From: DASSBR01 sp035708085
GTDB lineage: Bacteria; Pseudomonadota; Gammaproteobacteria; Natronospirales; DASSBR01
NCBI GenBank assembly: GCA_035708085.1
Contig: DASSTE010000055.1
Span: 1 to 64,000 of the forward strand
DNA: 64,000 nucleotides
Reading direction: 5' to 3'
Part shown: in pieces, positions 9,302 to 19,137 of the stretch
Layout of the letters: each line of letters opens with the position of its first letter
Position numbering within the stretch: the stretch's first letter is position 1
Program-made: the position numbers and the translations under genes
Notes under the pieces: model-generated
What the model was told of the DNA's origin: nothing
What the model saw: the letters and a program-made list of their open reading frames with translations, nothing else
The model's database searches: none

Positions 9302-11752
9302 TCACTGCTCCATGATTGCGACAGCCGGATCGAGCTTCGCCGCGCGTCGCGCCGGCAGATAACACGCCACCAGAGTAATCACGCACAGCACGACGGCGCT
9401 GCCGATCAACGTCACCGGATCGAACGGCATGACGCCAAATAACTGTGCCGATATGAGATACCCGCACAAGACGGCGAGACCGAGACCGATCAGCAGCCCC
9501 ACCGCCAGCAGGCGCAGCCCGTCCTTCAGCACCAGCCACTGCAGGTCCTCCGGCAATGCGCCGAGCGCAAGGCGGACGCCGCACTCGGCGCGCCGCTGAC
9601 CCACGGCGTAGCTCATCACCGCATAGACGCCGACGATCGCGAGCGCGAGCGCGATGGCGCCGAATGCCAGCAACAGCGTCATCGTCGTTTGCTTGTCGCT
9701 CAGCGAGTCCGATAGTTGCTCATGCATCGTGTGGATGTCGTCGACGGCGACGTTCGGGGCCATTGTCGCCAGAAGGCTTTGCACCGGTTTGACGAGCGCC
9801 CTCGGCGGCAGCTTGGTGTGAATCACCAGGTACATGTCGCTCGACGCCCCTTTGCCGATGTTCATGTAGACGGCCGCCGACGGTTGTGGCTGAGACAGTT
9901 TCGCGTACTTGATATCGGGCACGACGCCGACGATCGTATACACATCCTGGGAGCCGAACTGAATCTTCTGGCCAATCGGGTTGACGCCGCTGAAGTACTT
10001 CTTCACCAGGGCAGCGCTGACGATCGCGTGTCCCTTACCCGCGTCACGTTCGTGGAAGCGCCGACCGCGCAGGACCGGGATGCCGAGCGTCTTGAAATAA
10101 CCCGCACTGACAAGATCGGTCAGCGCCGCGGGCGGCTTGCCGGAGGCCGGCTTCGGTCGGCCGGGAATCGCGAAGGCATTGAAGCTTGATGCGCCGCCCA
10201 GCGGCACGAAATCGGTAATGCCGGCCTTCCAGACGCCGGGCAGCGCGTCTACACGTCGCACCACTTCCCTGTAAAAATTGCTCATCGCGCCGTCGCCGGA
10301 ATAATCCTTGGGCGACAATACAAGTTGTGCGATCAACACATGGTCCTTGCGAAAACCGGGATCGACATTCTCGAGATTCAGATAGCTATGCAACACCAGC
10401 CCCGCCATGGCGAGCAGGCCGGTCGCGAGTGTGAGTTCCGAAATCACGAGCACATTGCGTACACGTTTGGCACCGCGCCCGCCGCCGGCGGTACGGCTAC
10501 CATCCTGCAAAGCCTTTTGCAGGTCAGTTTTGGCGAGGTGGCGGATCGGCAAGACGCTCACCAGCGCGGCGGTCAACAGCACCGCGCCAAGAGCGAACAG
10601 GCCGACGCGCCAGTCGAGCTCGATATTGAATATGCTTTCTCCCGCCCCAAGTGCCGAACCGGCCAGAAAGTGCAAACCCAGCCACGCGAGCCCGACGCCG
10701 ATCAAGCCGCCAGGTACGGCCAGGCACAGCGCTTCGCCCAGCAGTTGCCGCGCCAGCACACCACGGGTTGCGCCGAGCGTGCTGCGCACGGCCATTTCAT
10801 GGCTGCGGCCGAGAATACGGGAGAGCAAAAGGTTCGCAACATTGACGCAGGTGATCAGCAGGATCAGCAGTACCGCTCCCTGCAACAGCCATAGCGTCGC
10901 CGGGCGGTCGCCAAGCAGCTTCTGCCGGTATGATCGGGCTTGCAGCGCAAATCCGCTGCTCTTGAGCAGTTTTTGGTCAAAGGTGAAATTGCCCGCCTTG
11001 ATGGGGAGCGTCCGATCGGTCCAGCCGCGTACGGCCTGCCGTACCTGTTGTTGCGCAACGTGTGGGGTCACGGCGGGTTTCAGCCAGCCGATAAATCGCG
11101 CATTCAGCGCCAGAAAGCGTTGCGGCGCAAAGGTCTGCGGGCCAATCGTCCGTGGTATCCAAATCGAAATGTCACGATCGGGGAAGGCGAACCGCTGCGG
11201 CATGACGCCGATGATTCGATACACGTTGCTTTCAATCTTCACGGTCTTGCCGACAACGTCCGGATCGGCGCCAAATGTGCTGCGCCACAGCGCGTAACTG
11301 ATGACCACTACATGATCGTTGCCATCCTTCATGTTGGCCTTGGCAAAGGTATGGCCAAGCATGGGATGGACGCCCAAAACATGGAACAGGGACGCGGTAG
11401 AAAACACGCCGCCGACGCGTTGCGCACGCCCGCCGGCATTCAAATTAAAATCGTCCCGGCCATAAACTGCCGTCGCGGCAAACGCATTGGTGTCCTTCTG
11501 AATGACTTGGTAGATCGGCATCGATATCGAGAAGTCACCGGCTTTCACTTTGGGTATCTCGACATTGACCTGCGCCAGCCGGCCGGCATGCGGATACGGC
11601 AGCGGCTTGAGCAGGTAGCCGCTAAGCACGCTGAAGACAGCGGTGTTGGCGCCGATGCCGAACGCGAGCGTGGTAATCGCCGCGGCGGCAAAGCCGGGTT
11701 TGGCAATGATCTGGCGAAATCCAAAGCGGAGATCTTTGAGAAAGCCGTGCAT
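9302..11752 (-). CDS. Duplicated FtsX/MacB-type ABC permease (array member 6, subgroup A)
   Basis: 816 aa. It belongs with members 2 and 4 (subgroup A): RPATLWLLQGAVLLILL, NLLLSRILGR with serine instead of alanine, ARQLLGEALCL and FLAGSALGAG are common to these three only. Its periplasmic domain is nearly the same as that of member 2 (ISMPIYQ, NLNAGGRAQRVGG and VLIAQLVLSPKDY against very similar strings there), so 2 and 6 are the most recent pair. The N-terminus departs slightly from the array norm (MHGFLKDLRFGFRQII). GAGGAA precedes the ATG, 11 nt after the stop of member 5. Confidence 0.92.
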   Translation of the reverse strand: MHGFLKDLRFGFRQIIAKPGFAAAAITTLAFGIGANTAVFSVLSGYLLKPLPYPHAGRLAQVNVEIPKVKAGDFSISMPIYQVIQKDTNAFAATAVYGRDDFNLNAGGRAQRVGGVFSTASLFHVLGVHPMLGHTFAKANMKDGNDHVVVISYALWRSTFGADPDVVGKTVKIESNVYRIIGVMPQRFAFPDRDISIWIPRTIGPQTFAPQRFLALNARFIGWLKPAVTPHVAQQQVRQAVRGWTDRTLPIKAGNFTFDQKLLKSSGFALQARSYRQKLLGDRPATLWLLQGAVLLILLITCVNVANLLLSRILGRSHEMAVRSTLGATRGVLARQLLGEALCLAVPGGLIGVGLAWLGLHFLAGSALGAGESIFNIELDWRVGLFALGAVLLTAALVSVLPIRHLAKTDLQKALQDGSRTAGGGRGAKRVRNVLVISELTLATGLLAMAGLVLHSYLNLENVDPGFRKDHVLIAQLVLSPKDYSGDGAMSNFYREVVRRVDALPGVWKAGITDFVPLGGASSFNAFAIPGRPKPASGKPPAALTDLVSAGYFKTLGIPVLRGRRFHERDAGKGHAIVSAALVKKYFSGVNPIGQKIQFGSQDVYTIVGVVPDIKYAKLSQPQPSAAVYMNIGKGASSDMYLVIHTKLPPRALVKPVQSLLATMAPNVAVDDIHTMHEQLSDSLSDKQTTMTLLLAFGAIALALAIVGVYAVMSYAVGQRRAECGVRLALGALPEDLQWLVLKDGLRLLAVGLLIGLGLAVLCGYLISAQLFGVMPFDPVTLIGSAVVLCVITLVACYLPARRAAKLDPAVAIMEQ

Positions 11753-11763
11753 CGTTGTTCCTC

Positions 11764-14199
11764 TTAGTGATCAGTCATTGCAATCGCAGGATCAAGCTTC
11801 GCTGCACGCCGCGCCGGCAGATAGCTCGCAAGCAGCGTCACCGCCGACAGCACCACCACGGCGCCGGCCAAGGTCAGCGGATCAAATGGGCGGATGCCGA
11901 AGAGCTGCGACGAGATGGCGAAGCCGCCCGCGACGGCAAGCCCCAAGCCCGCAACGATGGCAATCGCAAGCAACTTCAGGCCGTCGCGGATCACCAGCCA
12001 CAGCAGGTCTTCCGGCAATGCGCCGAGTGCAAGGCGGACGCCGCACTCGCTTCTGCGCTGGCCGACGGCGTAGCTGAGCACGCCATAGACGCCGATCATC
12101 GCCAGCGCCAGCGCAATGCCGCCGAAGACGATGACCATCGCCATGGTTGCGCGCTTGCTTCCGACAGCGTCCGCGAGCTTGGCCTGCATGGTCTGGACAT
12201 CGAACATCGCTATCGCCGGGTCCGCCTGGCGGACGACCTTTCGCAACGGCTGGATCAACGTGTTGGGCGGAACCGCCGTCTTCAGCACCAGGTGCATGCT
12301 GCGGCGCGGATGCTGCGACGCGCTGACGTAAATCGAACTGAACGCTTGCTTCTCGTCCAGATGCTTGCGCTTGATGGTCGGCACCACGCCGACGACGGTG
12401 TACGTGCCCTGCGGCCAACTCGCGGTGATCTGCTTGCCGATGGGATTGGTGCCGCCGAAGTAGCGCCGCGCAAGTTGCTGATTGATGACGGCAACGGGCC
12501 GTGACCCGACGCGATCGCGCGCATCGAAACCGCGCCCGCGCAGAATCGGAATGTCCAGCGCCTTGAAATAGTCGCCGCCGATAAACAATTCCGCGGCGGA
12601 TGGAAGAGCGCTGTTGGACGGCGGCTTGTAGCCAGGTATCCGCACGTAGACGATGGGCACGCGCGACAGCGGCGGCGAACTCACCAGGCTCGCCTGCTCC
12701 ACGCCGGGTATGGTGCGAACACGGGTTAAAAGATGGTCGTAGAAATCGGCCAAAGCCGCGTCGCCGGCATGATCCTGGCGCGGCACGAGCAAACCCGCCA
12801 TCAGCACGTTTTGCTTCGCGAATCCGGTATCGACGGTTTGCAAGTTGATGAAGCTGTGCAACAGCAGGCCGGCACCGGCCAGCAAGGCCGTCGCCAGCGT
12901 CAGTTGCAGAATGACGAGGCCACCGCGGAGGCGCTTCGCGCGCCGATCGCCTGACACCGCGCGACCGCCCGCTTGCAACAATGCCTGCAAGTCGGTGCGC
13001 GACAAATGCCGGATCGGCAGCAGGCTGACGAGCAACGCGGTGACGCAAACGATGCCGAGGGCGAACAATCCGACCCGCCAGTCAGGGGTCACATTGAAGA
13101 CGTCGCCGGCCGTCACCAGGCCCGAGGCATCAGCCAGACTCAATGCCCACCAGCCGAGCACAATACCGACCACCCCGCCCGGAGCAGTCAGGCACACAGC
13201 TTCGACAAAAAGCTGACGCGCGAGTACCGCGCGAGTCGCACCGAGCGCGGCGCGCATCGTCAGTTCATGCGTGCGGCCGAGCACCCGCGTAAGCAGCAGG
13301 TTGGCCACGTTGACGCACGCCATCAGCAGTACTAGCGCCACAGCTCCCTGTAACAACCAGAGCATCGCGCCACGATCGCCGACCAGCACCTGGCGGAGCG
13401 GTCGCGCGGCCATTGCGAAGCCGGCGTTCTGAAGACGGCGCCAATCGGAAGCCGTCCCGATTTGCCGCACAAAATCGCGCACCGCGCCGAGCTGCATCGA
13501 GACCGTGCTCGTCGTGGCACCCGGCCGCGTCCGACCGACGAATTCATAGTTCAGCGTGGCGATATTCCCCGACCGCAAAGCATCGGGTGTGATCGTCACC
13601 GGCATCCATAAATCGACCGATTCATCCGGAAACGCAAAGCCGCGCGGCATAACGCCGATGACTCGATAAATGGTGCCGTTGAGCCGAAACTGCTTGCCGA
13701 GCGCGTCCGGCGCGCCGCCGAACAGCCGCTGCCACAGCGCGTAGCTCAAAACCGCGACCTTGCCGCCCCCCGGCTGATCAGCTTGCCGATCGTAGGTATG
13801 GCCAAGCAGCGGCTTGGCTTGCAGCACATTGAATAGTGACGCCGTCGCAACCGCCCCTTCGACGCGCGTTGCCCGCCCATTGAATTGCAGGTTGAACGCG
13901 GTGGCACCATAAATGGCACCACCCGACAGCGCCTTCACCCGTTCGTCGATCGTCTTGTACAGCAGAGCGGACACACCGCCGTACTGAATATTGACCTTGG
14001 GTTCGCTGACATCGATCTGCACCAACTGGCTGCCGTGTGGGTACGGCAGCGGCTTCAGAAGATAGCCATTCAGCAGGCTGAAAACCGCCATGTTCGCGCC
14101 GATGCCAAGAGCAAGCGTCAGGATGGCGGCGACGGCGAAGCCGGGTTTAGCGGCGAGCTGGCGAAGGCCGAAGTGCAGGTCGTTCAGAAAGCCGTTCAT
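11764..14199 (-). CDS. Duplicated FtsX/MacB-type ABC permease (array member 5)
   Basis: 811 aa from the ATG at 14199. The open frame runs 35 codons further upstream, but those overlap the end of member 4, and all other members start at the MNGFLxDL motif, so 14199 is chosen. It is the most divergent tail of the array, ending LDPAIAMTDH where all others end in EQ. The first-half coupling loop is GRTHELTMRAALGAT and the membrane segment before it LLQGAVALVLLMACVNVANLLLTRVLG. It fits neither subgroup A nor the 8/9 pair. The start is 7 nt after the preceding stop. Confidence 0.92.
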   Translation of the reverse strand: MNGFLNDLHFGLRQLAAKPGFAVAAILTLALGIGANMAVFSLLNGYLLKPLPYPHGSQLVQIDVSEPKVNIQYGGVSALLYKTIDERVKALSGGAIYGATAFNLQFNGRATRVEGAVATASLFNVLQAKPLLGHTYDRQADQPGGGKVAVLSYALWQRLFGGAPDALGKQFRLNGTIYRVIGVMPRGFAFPDESVDLWMPVTITPDALRSGNIATLNYEFVGRTRPGATTSTVSMQLGAVRDFVRQIGTASDWRRLQNAGFAMAARPLRQVLVGDRGAMLWLLQGAVALVLLMACVNVANLLLTRVLGRTHELTMRAALGATRAVLARQLFVEAVCLTAPGGVVGIVLGWWALSLADASGLVTAGDVFNVTPDWRVGLFALGIVCVTALLVSLLPIRHLSRTDLQALLQAGGRAVSGDRRAKRLRGGLVILQLTLATALLAGAGLLLHSFINLQTVDTGFAKQNVLMAGLLVPRQDHAGDAALADFYDHLLTRVRTIPGVEQASLVSSPPLSRVPIVYVRIPGYKPPSNSALPSAAELFIGGDYFKALDIPILRGRGFDARDRVGSRPVAVINQQLARRYFGGTNPIGKQITASWPQGTYTVVGVVPTIKRKHLDEKQAFSSIYVSASQHPRRSMHLVLKTAVPPNTLIQPLRKVVRQADPAIAMFDVQTMQAKLADAVGSKRATMAMVIVFGGIALALAMIGVYGVLSYAVGQRRSECGVRLALGALPEDLLWLVIRDGLKLLAIAIVAGLGLAVAGGFAISSQLFGIRPFDPLTLAGAVVVLSAVTLLASYLPARRAAKLDPAIAMTDH

Positions 14200-14206
14200 A
14201 ATTCTT

Positions 14207-16651
14207 TCATTGCTCCATGATCGCGACAGCAGGATCCAGCTTCGCGGCGCGCCGCGCCGGCAGGTAACATGCAGCCAAAGTGATGAGGCACAGCACGATC
14301 GCACTCGAAATCAACGTCGCGGGATCGAACGGCGAGACACCAAACAACTGCGCCGAAATCAGATAGCCGCACAGCACCGCGAGGCCCAGCCCTATGACCA
14401 GACCGATCGCGAGCAGCCGCAATCCGTCCTTCAGGATGAGCCACTGCAGGTCACGCGGCAGCGCGCCAAGCGACAGGCGAACACCGCATTCGGCGCGGCG
14501 CTGACCAACGGCATAGCTCATGACGGCGTAAACGCCGACAATCGCAAGAGCCAGCGCAATGGCACCAAACGCCAGCAACAGCCCCATCGTCGTTTGCCGG
14601 CGGCGCAGCAAATCCGCCATCTGGTCGCGCATCGTATGCATCTGGCTCACGGCGAATTTCGGCGCCACGGCAGCTACCAGATCTTTCACCGGTTGCCTGA
14701 GCGAGGCTGGCGGCAACTTGGTGTGGATCAGCAGGAACATGTCGCTGGACGGCGTCGTGTCCATGTTGAAATAGGTCGCGGGCGTCGACTGCGGCTGAGA
14801 CAAATGCGAGTACTTGATCGGCGGCACGACGCCCACGATCGTCCACTTGTGGCCGTAGTACCAGAGCTGTTGGCCAACAGGATCGTCACCATGGAAATAT
14901 TTGTCGACGACCGAGGTGTCGACTATCGCCCGCCTTTTCCCCGCGTCACGTGCATCGAAGCGGCGGCCGCGCAGAATTGGAATGCCGAGCGTCTGGAAAA
15001 ACCCGGGGGTGATGCGATCCATCATCGCGAGCGGCAGCTTTCCGGAGGGCGACTTGCGCCCGACGATGGCGATCGGGTGAGCGAGGTCACCGCCCATTAA
15101 CGGCATGAGGTCGGAAACGCCTGCACTGACGACACCGGGCAGCGTATCGATCCGCTGTACCACTTCCTCGTACTTCGCGCTCATCGCCTCGCGGCTCGAA
15201 AAATCGTCCCACGACACGGTCAGATGCGCGATCAGCATATGATCCGTGCGAAACCCCGGATCGACCCTTTGGATATTCACGAAGCTGTGCAGGAGCAGCC
15301 CGGCCATCGCGAGCAACCCGGTCGCCAGTGTCAGTTCCGCGACGACGAGTGCATTGCGCGCACGTTTCGCGCTACGCCCGCCGCCGCTGGTGCGACTGCC
15401 GTCCTGCAGGATCATTTGCAAGTCGGTTCCAGCGAGGTGGCGAATCGGCAGCACACTCACCAGCGCAGCCGTGAGCAGGACCGCGCCCAGCGCAAACAGT
15501 CCAACGCGCCAATCCAGCCCGATATCAAAAACGCTGGCGCCGGCACCGAGCGCGGAGCCGGCGAGGAAGTCCAGGCCCAGCCATGCGAGCCCGATGCCGA
15601 TGAGTCCGCCGGGGACTGTCAAACACAAGGCTTCTCCCAGCAATTGCCGTGCCAGCGCGGCGCGTGTCGCGCCCAAGGCGCTGCGCATGGCCATTTCATG
15701 ACTGCGGCCGAGGATACGCGACAGCAGCAGGTTCGCGACGTTGACGCAGGTAATCAAAAGGATCAGCAGCACCGCGCCTTGCAGCAGCCACAGGGTTGCC
15801 GGCCTCTTACCGAGCAGCTCTTGCCGGTAAGGCCGCGTATGTAAGGCGAATCCGGAGTTGTGCAAAAACGCCTTGTCGATTCGGCGACCGTCCTCCTTGA
15901 ACGGCACATGGCCATCCAGCCAGTTATGAACGGCATGTTGAATCTGCTGTTCGGCACCATCCACACTGGCGCCGGGTTTGAGCCGGCCGATGAAATTGAA
16001 GTTGAGATCGAGGAATCGGTTGGGCTTGAAAGCCTCCGGGCCAACTGCCACCGGCGTCCACATCTCGGCGTCGTGACCGGGAAACGCGAAGCTTTTGGGC
16101 ATCACGCCGATGATCTTGTACGGCAAGCTCAGGAACGTGACAGTCGTACCAATGACGCCGGGGTCGCCGCCGAAGGTGTCGCGCCACATGGCATAGCTGA
16201 TCACCGCCACCTGGTTGCGTCCCTTCTGCTCGTCGGCGGCGGTGAACGTGCGACCCAGCAGCGGCTGCACGCCCAGCACCCGAAATAGCGAGCCGGCAAC
16301 CAGGTAATCATAGACATCCATCGCCCGGCCGCCGACCTTCACGTTGATATCATCGCCGTAGTAAAGTCCGGTCGCGGCGAAAGCATTCGTCTTCGTCTCG
16401 ATGATCCGGTTCATCAACAGCGAAACGGGCACGTCGCCGCCCCCGAATTTCGGCACTCCTACATGGACCTCCGCCAGCCGCCCGGCATGCGGATACGGCA
16501 GCGGCTTGAACAGGTAGCCGCTCAGGATGCTGAACACGGCGGTGTTTGCGCCAATGCCGAGCGCGAGCGTCAGGATCGCAGCGACGGCGAAACCGGGTTT
16601 GGTGGCCAGTTGTCGCAGCCCGACGCGCAGGTCATTCAGAAAGCCATTCAT
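14207..16651 (-). CDS. Duplicated FtsX/MacB-type ABC permease (array member 4, subgroup A)
   Basis: 814 aa, subgroup A with members 2 and 6 (RPATLWLLQGAVLLILL, LLLSRILGRSHEMAMRSALG, FLAGSALGAG, QWLILKDGLRLLAIG). The first periplasmic domain has diverged from its sisters (VSLLMNRIIETKTNAFAATG, then DDINVKVGGRAMDV), while the membrane blocks stay almost identical; this pattern recurs across the array. It ends LDPAVAIMEQ. An AGGAG ribosome-binding site lies directly before the ATG at 16651, 11 nt after member 3. Confidence 0.92.
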   Translation of the reverse strand: MNGFLNDLRVGLRQLATKPGFAVAAILTLALGIGANTAVFSILSGYLFKPLPYPHAGRLAEVHVGVPKFGGGDVPVSLLMNRIIETKTNAFAATGLYYGDDINVKVGGRAMDVYDYLVAGSLFRVLGVQPLLGRTFTAADEQKGRNQVAVISYAMWRDTFGGDPGVIGTTVTFLSLPYKIIGVMPKSFAFPGHDAEMWTPVAVGPEAFKPNRFLDLNFNFIGRLKPGASVDGAEQQIQHAVHNWLDGHVPFKEDGRRIDKAFLHNSGFALHTRPYRQELLGKRPATLWLLQGAVLLILLITCVNVANLLLSRILGRSHEMAMRSALGATRAALARQLLGEALCLTVPGGLIGIGLAWLGLDFLAGSALGAGASVFDIGLDWRVGLFALGAVLLTAALVSVLPIRHLAGTDLQMILQDGSRTSGGGRSAKRARNALVVAELTLATGLLAMAGLLLHSFVNIQRVDPGFRTDHMLIAHLTVSWDDFSSREAMSAKYEEVVQRIDTLPGVVSAGVSDLMPLMGGDLAHPIAIVGRKSPSGKLPLAMMDRITPGFFQTLGIPILRGRRFDARDAGKRRAIVDTSVVDKYFHGDDPVGQQLWYYGHKWTIVGVVPPIKYSHLSQPQSTPATYFNMDTTPSSDMFLLIHTKLPPASLRQPVKDLVAAVAPKFAVSQMHTMRDQMADLLRRRQTTMGLLLAFGAIALALAIVGVYAVMSYAVGQRRAECGVRLSLGALPRDLQWLILKDGLRLLAIGLVIGLGLAVLCGYLISAQLFGVSPFDPATLISSAIVLCLITLAACYLPARRAAKLDPAVAIMEQ

Positions 16652-16662
16652 CTCCTACCCCT

Positions 16663-19125
16663 TTACTGCTCCATCATGGCTATGGCCGGGTCGAGCCTTG
16701 CCGCGCGACGGGCAGGCAGCCAGCAAGCGAGCAGCGTGATCGCCGCCAAAACGATGACGGTGCCAATGAGCGTGATGGGATCGTAGGGCGCAATGCCGAA
16801 CAGCCGCGACGACAGGACGAAGCCGAATATCACCGCGAGACCCAGCCCGGTAATCAGCCCGATGCCGAGCAGTTTCAGGCCGTCCTTTATTATCAGCCAC
16901 AGCAAATTTTCGGGTAGCGCGCCCAAGGCAAGTCGAATGCCGCACTCCGCCCGCCTCTGCCCGACCGCGTAGCTCATTACGCCGTACACGCCGACTACCG
17001 CCAGCGCCAGCGCGATGCCGCCGAAGGCAAGCAGCAGGAGCACGACCATCTGCTTGTTGCTCAGGCTGCCCGCAACGACCTGGCGCATGGTCTTTATGTT
17101 GTACAGCGCGGCCACGGGGTTAATCTTTTGGACTGTCTGCCGCAACGTCTTGATCAGCATGTCCGGCGGAATTGAGGTGCGGACAAACAAGCGCGTACGG
17201 GTAATGGCCATACGCGCAACATTCTCGTAAACCTGATAGGTCGGATTGGTTTTATCCAGGCCGCGGACTTTGATCGGCGCCGCTACGCCCACAATGCGCA
17301 GCCACTCCTCCTTCTTATGCAGAAAGCGGTAATGAGCAATTCTTTTGCCGATGGCATGGCCATTGAAGTATTTGTCGGCGAAGTTCCTGCCGACGACGGC
17401 GGTAGGCAGACCAGTAGCGGTATCGCTTGTGAAGCCATGCCCCTTCAACAAAGGAATGCCGAGAGTCTTGAAGTACTCTGACGTTACCGGATTGACAATC
17501 GCTTTCGGCGGCGGTCCATTTCCTCGTGGATGACCTTGTATGTCCCAGCCATCAATCCATAAGCCGGTAAGCGGCACCCAGGCACCGACGGCGGCGTACT
17601 CTACACTCGGCAGCGCCCGGACATGACGCAGCAGGTCGACCCGAAAGGCGTTCATCGAATGCTTGAGCTGCTCGCGGTGTTCAGGCGTGTCTGAAAGATT
17701 GCTGGCGGAGACTGCCTGAGGCGGTACGAACACCCGCGCCGTCAGCATGTTGTTGATATTGAAACCCGGATCGACATGCTCCACGTTCACGAAGCTGTGC
17801 AGAAGCAAGCCGGCGCTGGCCAGCAGGGCGGTCGCAAGTGCCAGTTCGCCGGCTACCAATGCCCCGCGTACGCGTCGAGAGCCGCGACTGCCGGATGCTG
17901 TGCGGCCACCCTCCTGAAGCACATTTTGAAGGTCTGTTTTTGCCAGATGAAAAATCGGCAAGACGCTGACCAACAGCCCGACGCCGCACACGACACAAAG
18001 CGCGAACAGGCCAACCCGCCAGCCCATGTCTATGCTTGCATTCCCAGCCTGTGACGAGGCAAGACGGATAAGGCGCAAGCATAGCCAACCGATGCCAATG
18101 CCCGCGAGTCCGCCTGGCACGGCAAGGCAGAACGCTTCAACGACAAGTTGACGTGCAAGCATGGCACGGCTGGCGCCGAGCGCGCTGCGCATCGCCATTT
18201 CGTGGCCGCGCCCCAGGATGCGCGCCAGCAGCAAGCTTGCGACGTTGATGCAGGCAATCAGAAGAACCAGTAGTACCGCCGCTTGCAGCAGGAGCAGCGT
18301 CAGCGCCTTGCTGTCAATGTGTCTGTCAGCGAGCGGCTGAGTGTCGAGGCGGTAGCCGCTGTGCTTCAGCCTAGCCGGCTCAATCATGCTGCGAATACGC
18401 GTTGCGGCTGCCTCTATTTGCGGCTTTAATTCGGCCCGTGTCGCGTGCGGCGCGAGGCGCCCGATCAACTGGTATTCCATCGCCATCGGGTGAGCCTTCA
18501 GTTCCGCCGGCTTGATCGTCAGAGGTGCCCAGTACCCGATGTCGCTGCTCGGAAACTCGAATCCCGGCGGCATCACTGCGCGTATGCGGTAGATATCCTC
18601 ATTCAACTTGATCGCACGCCCGATGATATTCGGGTCGCCGCCAAATTTGCTTTGCCACAAGTGATAGCTGATGACGACTACGCTGCCCTGGCCGGGCCGG
18701 TCATTCGCCATAGTGAACGTGCGCCCGAGCAGCGGTTTGACGCCCAGAGTTTTGAACAGGGATCCCGTCGCCTTGACCCCGGAAATGACATTCGCCCGCC
18801 CGTCGGTGCGCAAGTTTGCGGACGTGGTCGAAAATGCCGCGACGCTCGAAAAGGCGTTAACGTGATCCCGGAGGTCATCATAGAGGGGAAGAGAGCCCCA
18901 CATGTCCATGTTTCCGCCGAACTTCGGCATTTGGGTGTAAATATTGGTCAGTTGCTCGCTGTGTGGATACGGCAGCGGCTTCAACAGGTAATCGTTGAGC
19001 ACGCTGAATACGGCCGTGTTCGCACCGATGCCGAGCGCGAGTGTCAGGATTGCGGCGACGGCGAAGCCGGGTTTGGTGGCCAGTTGTCGCAGTCCGAAAC
19101 GCAGGTCATTCAGAAAGCCATTCAT
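16663..19125 (-). CDS. Duplicated FtsX/MacB-type ABC permease (array member 3)
   Basis: 820 aa. It has the usual first membrane segment, but NDYLLKPLPYP replaces NGYLLKPLPYP. The second periplasmic domain carries an extra polar stretch of about ten residues (around LSDTPEHREQLKHSM) that its neighbours lack. The membrane segment before the first coupling loop reads LIACINVASLLLARILGRGHE. It ends LDPAIAMMEQ. It starts 12 nt after member 2, with GGGGGTAGGG upstream of the ATG. It stands between two subgroup A members (2 and 4). Confidence 0.92.
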   Translation of the reverse strand: MNGFLNDLRFGLRQLATKPGFAVAAILTLALGIGANTAVFSVLNDYLLKPLPYPHSEQLTNIYTQMPKFGGNMDMWGSLPLYDDLRDHVNAFSSVAAFSTTSANLRTDGRANVISGVKATGSLFKTLGVKPLLGRTFTMANDRPGQGSVVVISYHLWQSKFGGDPNIIGRAIKLNEDIYRIRAVMPPGFEFPSSDIGYWAPLTIKPAELKAHPMAMEYQLIGRLAPHATRAELKPQIEAAATRIRSMIEPARLKHSGYRLDTQPLADRHIDSKALTLLLLQAAVLLVLLIACINVASLLLARILGRGHEMAMRSALGASRAMLARQLVVEAFCLAVPGGLAGIGIGWLCLRLIRLASSQAGNASIDMGWRVGLFALCVVCGVGLLVSVLPIFHLAKTDLQNVLQEGGRTASGSRGSRRVRGALVAGELALATALLASAGLLLHSFVNVEHVDPGFNINNMLTARVFVPPQAVSASNLSDTPEHREQLKHSMNAFRVDLLRHVRALPSVEYAAVGAWVPLTGLWIDGWDIQGHPRGNGPPPKAIVNPVTSEYFKTLGIPLLKGHGFTSDTATGLPTAVVGRNFADKYFNGHAIGKRIAHYRFLHKKEEWLRIVGVAAPIKVRGLDKTNPTYQVYENVARMAITRTRLFVRTSIPPDMLIKTLRQTVQKINPVAALYNIKTMRQVVAGSLSNKQMVVLLLLAFGGIALALAVVGVYGVMSYAVGQRRAECGIRLALGALPENLLWLIIKDGLKLLGIGLITGLGLAVIFGFVLSSRLFGIAPYDPITLIGTVIVLAAITLLACWLPARRAARLDPAIAMMEQ

Positions 19126-19137
19126 GCCCTACCCCCT

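Noticed and set aside
10407..11297. Long plus-strand open frames opposite the permeases (also 3087-4070, 12733-13335, 22672-23346)
   Set aside because: They are antisense shadows of GC-rich permease genes: Arg/Pro/Gln-rich, no domains, no ribosome-binding sites, and they recur at the same place opposite each copy.
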